From the NCBI GenBank assembly GCA_964553505.1, contig CAZKKX010000126.1:1-7168 (forward strand): a stretch of 7,168 nt of DNA, written 5' to 3'. The notes under the pieces were generated by a model. It did not search any database, was not told the DNA's origin, and saw nothing but the letters and a program-made list of their open reading frames with translations. The position numbers were made by a program, and so were the translations under genes. The stretch comes from JAENZQ01 sp964553505. Its GTDB lineage: Bacteria > Bacillota > Clostridia > Peptostreptococcales > JAAYPU01. Below, piece by piece: positions 5,311-7,168 of this stretch (positions are counted from its first letter, which is position 1; each line of letters begins with the position of its first letter).

Positions 5311-6429
5311 TTATTGAATGCTACCTTTAACACCTTCTACAAACCAGTCCATTGATAACAATTCATCTAATGTAAGTGTTTGCCCCTCTTCTACCTGAAT
5401 CTCTCCATCCTGACCGTAAATAGGTCCAGAGAAGACATTCAAACTTCCGTCGATTATTTTAGCTTCAGCTTCATCTACTGCCCCTTGAGAACCTTCCGGA
5501 GCCAAATCGGTCAATGGAGCCAATTCAACAATTCCGTCTGTCATTCCACCATAATAGCTTTCCGGTGCCCATGTGCCATCCATAACTTTCTGAGCCTGTT
5601 CTGCATAATAGGGTCCCCAGTTCCAAATAGGTGCCGTCATATATGCATCCGGTACCATTTCGCTTGTATCCGTATTATATCCAATTGCAGTACAGCCTTT
5701 TTCAGCAGCTGCGATTTGAGGACCTGTAGTATCCTGATGTTGAGTTATAACATCGCACCCCTGTTCTAAAAGTGCCTTTGCAGCTTCTTTTTCTTTTGCA
5801 GGATCGTACCAAGTACTTGTCCATGTGACATTAATAATTGCATCAGGATTCATAGATTGAACTCCTAAAGCAAAAGCATTTATTCCTCTAATGACTTCCG
5901 GTATCGGATAAGCCGCTACATAACCTATTTCATTGCTTTCAGTTTTCATGCCTGCAACAATACCGGATAAATATCTTCCTTCTTCCATAGCACCGAAATA
6001 ATTACCCATATTATCCGTAGTCATATAACCTGAGCAGTGCATAAAAGCAACATCCGGATACTCAGGTGATAACTGTGCCATAGGCTCCATATATCCAAAA
6101 CTTGTCCCGAAAATAACATTTGCGCCTTGATCGATTAAATTCTTTACAGCAGTTTCTACAGCCTGATGCGATTCTTCCACATTTTCCAAATAAATCGTTT
6201 CAACACCTAATTGCTCTACAAGGTATTGACGGCCTAAATCATGAGCATATGTGTAACCATGATCTCCAACAGGTCCTATGTAAATGAAACCGACTTTTAC
6301 CGAATCCTCCGAAACATCTCCTGATGTATCTTCTGCCATATCCGGTGCTTCATCTGCCCCACCGCATCCGCTGAGCATCATAGTGAAAACAAGCATTAAG
6401 ATCATAATAATGGTTAAATACTTTTTCAT
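5311..6429 (-). CDS. BMP-family lipoprotein, purine/nucleoside-binding component of the ABC importer
   Basis: The extracellular substrate-binding subunit, 372 residues. It opens with a lipoprotein signal: KKY, a hydrophobic core, then lipobox LSGC with lipidated C22. An acidic linker follows (about 23-43). The rest is a BMP/PnrA-type periplasmic-binding fold, beginning SVKVGFIYIGPVGDHGYTY (43-61), then NVIFGTSFGYMEPMA (104-118), AMEEGRYLSGIVAG (147-160), RGINAFALGVQSMNP (181-195) and the Trp-rich IWNWGPYYAEQ (268-278). FGTSFGYMEP and WNWGPYY recall the BMP subgroup with known purine-base binders rather than the PnrA/Med nucleoside type, which fits its place directly after xpt. ATG at 6429 is chosen because AGGGGAG lies eight bases ahead. 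The alternative ATG at 6447 would overlap the xpt stop and add MRGENK before the signal. Exact ligand is inferred. Confidence 0.93.
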   Translation of the reverse strand: MKKYLTIIMILMLVFTMMLSGCGGADEAPDMAEDTSGDVSEDSVKVGFIYIGPVGDHGYTYAHDLGRQYLVEQLGVETIYLENVEESHQAVETAVKNLIDQGANVIFGTSFGYMEPMAQLSPEYPDVAFMHCSGYMTTDNMGNYFGAMEEGRYLSGIVAGMKTESNEIGYVAAYPIPEVIRGINAFALGVQSMNPDAIINVTWTSTWYDPAKEKEAAKALLEQGCDVITQHQDTTGPQIAAAEKGCTAIGYNTDTSEMVPDAYMTAPIWNWGPYYAEQAQKVMDGTWAPESYYGGMTDGIVELAPLTDLAPEGSQGAVDEAEAKIIDGSLNVFSGPIYGQDGEIQVEEGQTLTLDELLSMDWFVEGVKGSIQ

Positions 6430-6437
6430 TTTATTTT

Positions 6438-6444
6438 CTCCCCT
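6438..6444 (-). promoter_or_regulatory. Ribosome binding site of the lipoprotein gene
   Basis: AGGGGAG on the minus strand lies eight bases before ATG at 6429. Its first base is also part of the xpt TGA stop (6446-6444), so termination of xpt and initiation of the lipoprotein gene are closely spaced and could be coupled. Confidence 0.75.
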
Positions 6445-7016
6445 CATTCTTTAAAAAAAATTTTATTGTTTTTTATTGCTTTTATAATGGCCAAAGACTC
6501 AAGATGAATTCCCTCATCCCGAAGAACTTTTCCGCCATTTTGAAAACTTTTTTCAATAACGATTCCTACCCCGGTCAAATGAGCGCCTGCTTGTTTTACA
6601 ATCTCTCTCAAGCCTGCAACAGCTTGTCCGTTTGCTAAAAAATCATCAATAATCAGAACATGATCCTCCGGCCCCAGATACCTTTTAGACACTTTGATGC
6701 CATACTTAATCCCTTTGGTATAAGAAGTGACTTTGGTTTCAAATACATCCTTGTCCAGATTTCTGGATTCCATTTTTTTTGCGAAAACTACAGGCACATG
6801 AAAATATTGAGCTGTGATACAAGCGACACCTATCCCGGATGCTTCAATGGTTAATATTTTTGTTACAGGATATTTCTTAAATCTTAGGTGGAACTCCTTT
6901 CCGATTTCATTTAATAATGTAACGTCCATTTGATGATTTAAAAAAGAATCTACTTTTACAACATCCTTGCCTTCAACTCTTCCTTCAGTTAAAATTCGTC
7001 TTTTGAGAAGCTCCAA
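6444..7016 (-). CDS. xpt: Xanthine phosphoribosyltransferase
   Basis: A cytosolic salvage enzyme that joins xanthine (and less well guanine) to PRPP to give XMP and pyrophosphate. The 190-residue protein matches B. subtilis Xpt (194 residues) along its length. Visible landmarks are KVDSFLNHQMD (21-31), TIEASGIGVA (56-65), the PRPP-binding motif VLIIDDFLANGQA (120-132) with its Asp pair, and GVGIVIEKSFQNGG (149-162). I chose TTG at 7016. It gives MELLKRRI, matching the MEALKRKI start of B. subtilis Xpt, and has AAGGA eight bases ahead. ATG at 7025, which adds three residues, has AAAGG directly against it. The gene leads the operon and ends 14 bases before the lipoprotein start. Placing it with the importer suggests that imported base is trapped at once as nucleotide. 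No purine riboswitch precedes it. Confidence 0.94.
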   Translation of the reverse strand: MELLKRRILTEGRVEGKDVVKVDSFLNHQMDVTLLNEIGKEFHLRFKKYPVTKILTIEASGIGVACITAQYFHVPVVFAKKMESRNLDKDVFETKVTSYTKGIKYGIKVSKRYLGPEDHVLIIDDFLANGQAVAGLREIVKQAGAHLTGVGIVIEKSFQNGGKVLRDEGIHLESLAIIKAIKNNKIFFKE

Positions 7017-7024
7017 AATAATCA

Positions 7025-7029
7025 TCCTT
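7025..7029 (-). promoter_or_regulatory. Ribosome binding site of xpt, favouring a TTG start
   Basis: AAGGA on the minus strand lies eight bases (TGATTATT) before TTG at 7016. Relative to ATG at 7025 it has no spacer and would not work normally. This spacing, together with homology of the N-terminus, favours the TTG start. Confidence 0.55.
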
Positions 7030-7052
7030 TCGACATATGTAACAATACACTC

Positions 7053-7081
7053 ATTTTACATTTTTCCCTATAAAATATCAA
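7053..7081 (-). promoter_or_regulatory. Sigma-A promoter of the xpt-importer operon
   Basis: The minus strand carries TTGATA (7081-7076, five of six matches to TTGACA) and TAAAAT (7058-7053, five of six matches to TATAAT), separated by exactly 17 bases. Transcription would start near 7046 and leave a leader of about 30 bases before the xpt start, too short for a purine aptamer. It is the only strong promoter seen for the five leftward genes from xpt to the distal permease. Confidence 0.65.
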
Positions 7082-7147
7082 TATATTTCAAAGAAATACT
7101 TGAAATAATTTGCTTAATCACGAATATTCTTTAATTTCTTTTTTTAT

Positions 7148-7168
7148 AAAGTTCGGAGTGACATTGGG
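7148..7168. repeat. Edge of a probable dispersed repeat (TGTCACTCCGAAC)
   Basis: On the minus strand the window edge reads CCCAATGTCACTCCGAAC. TGTCACTCCGAAC resembles the TGTCATTCTGAAC-type intergenic repeat seen in many clostridial and other genomes. The element is cut by the window edge, so this rests on a short match. Its CCGAACTTT also resembles a half PurR box, which is discussed separately. Confidence 0.35.

Noticed and set aside
7017..7168. Purine riboswitch or T-box in the xpt leader
   Set aside because: No aptamer core, no T-box word and no leader terminator are visible, and the promoter leaves only about 30 bases of leader.
1..7168. A novel defence, toxin-antitoxin, phage or CRISPR system
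   Set aside because: Every substantial gene is assigned to a known family of metal sensing, hydrolysis, spore coating, purine salvage or ABC import, and no array-like repeats with spacers exist.

Overview
The window looks like chromosome of a low-GC, spore-forming Firmicute of the clostridial kind. The base composition is strongly A+T-rich, the Shine-Dalgarno sites are strong (GGAGG, AGGAGG), and there is a small acid-soluble spore protein gene. The exact genus cannot be read from the sequence.

Left part (1-1509). A CsoR-type copper-sensing repressor is read leftwards from about 294. A class I HAD hydrolase (524-1240) and an alpha/beta-type spore DNA-binding protein, closest to the SspF type (1306-1509), are read rightwards. 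The 229-base gap between csoR and the HAD gene holds two divergent extended -10 promoters whose cores are near-identical in inverted orientation. It also holds a GC-rich hairpin repeat in the csoR leader.

Middle (1510-1619). The convergent junction between the spore protein gene and the large leftward operon carries a 72-base element with perfect 14-base terminal inverted repeats and no coding capacity.

Right part (1620-7016, all minus strand). Five genes form one operon in the transcription order xpt, BMP-family lipoprotein, double-domain ABC ATPase, permease, permease. The last four match the layout of the B. subtilis nucleoside importer nupNOPQ. With xanthine phosphoribosyltransferase as the first gene, the unit is best read as capture and import of a purine base or nucleoside followed by conversion of xanthine (or guanine) to the nucleotide with PRPP. 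A good sigma-A promoter lies about 40-65 bases upstream of the xpt start and leaves only a short leader, so no purine riboswitch fits between promoter and gene. The two permease genes are separated by a 133-base gap filled with a compound intergenic repeat: tandem 6- and 7-mers, a palindrome and an AATGAACAAT-type repeat. One edge of this repeat supplies the last codons and stop of the upstream permease.

I see no CRISPR array, phage, toxin-antitoxin or defence system, tRNA or rRNA. The core content is ordinary metabolism and regulation. The unusual signals are the repeats and inverted repeats in and beside the genes.
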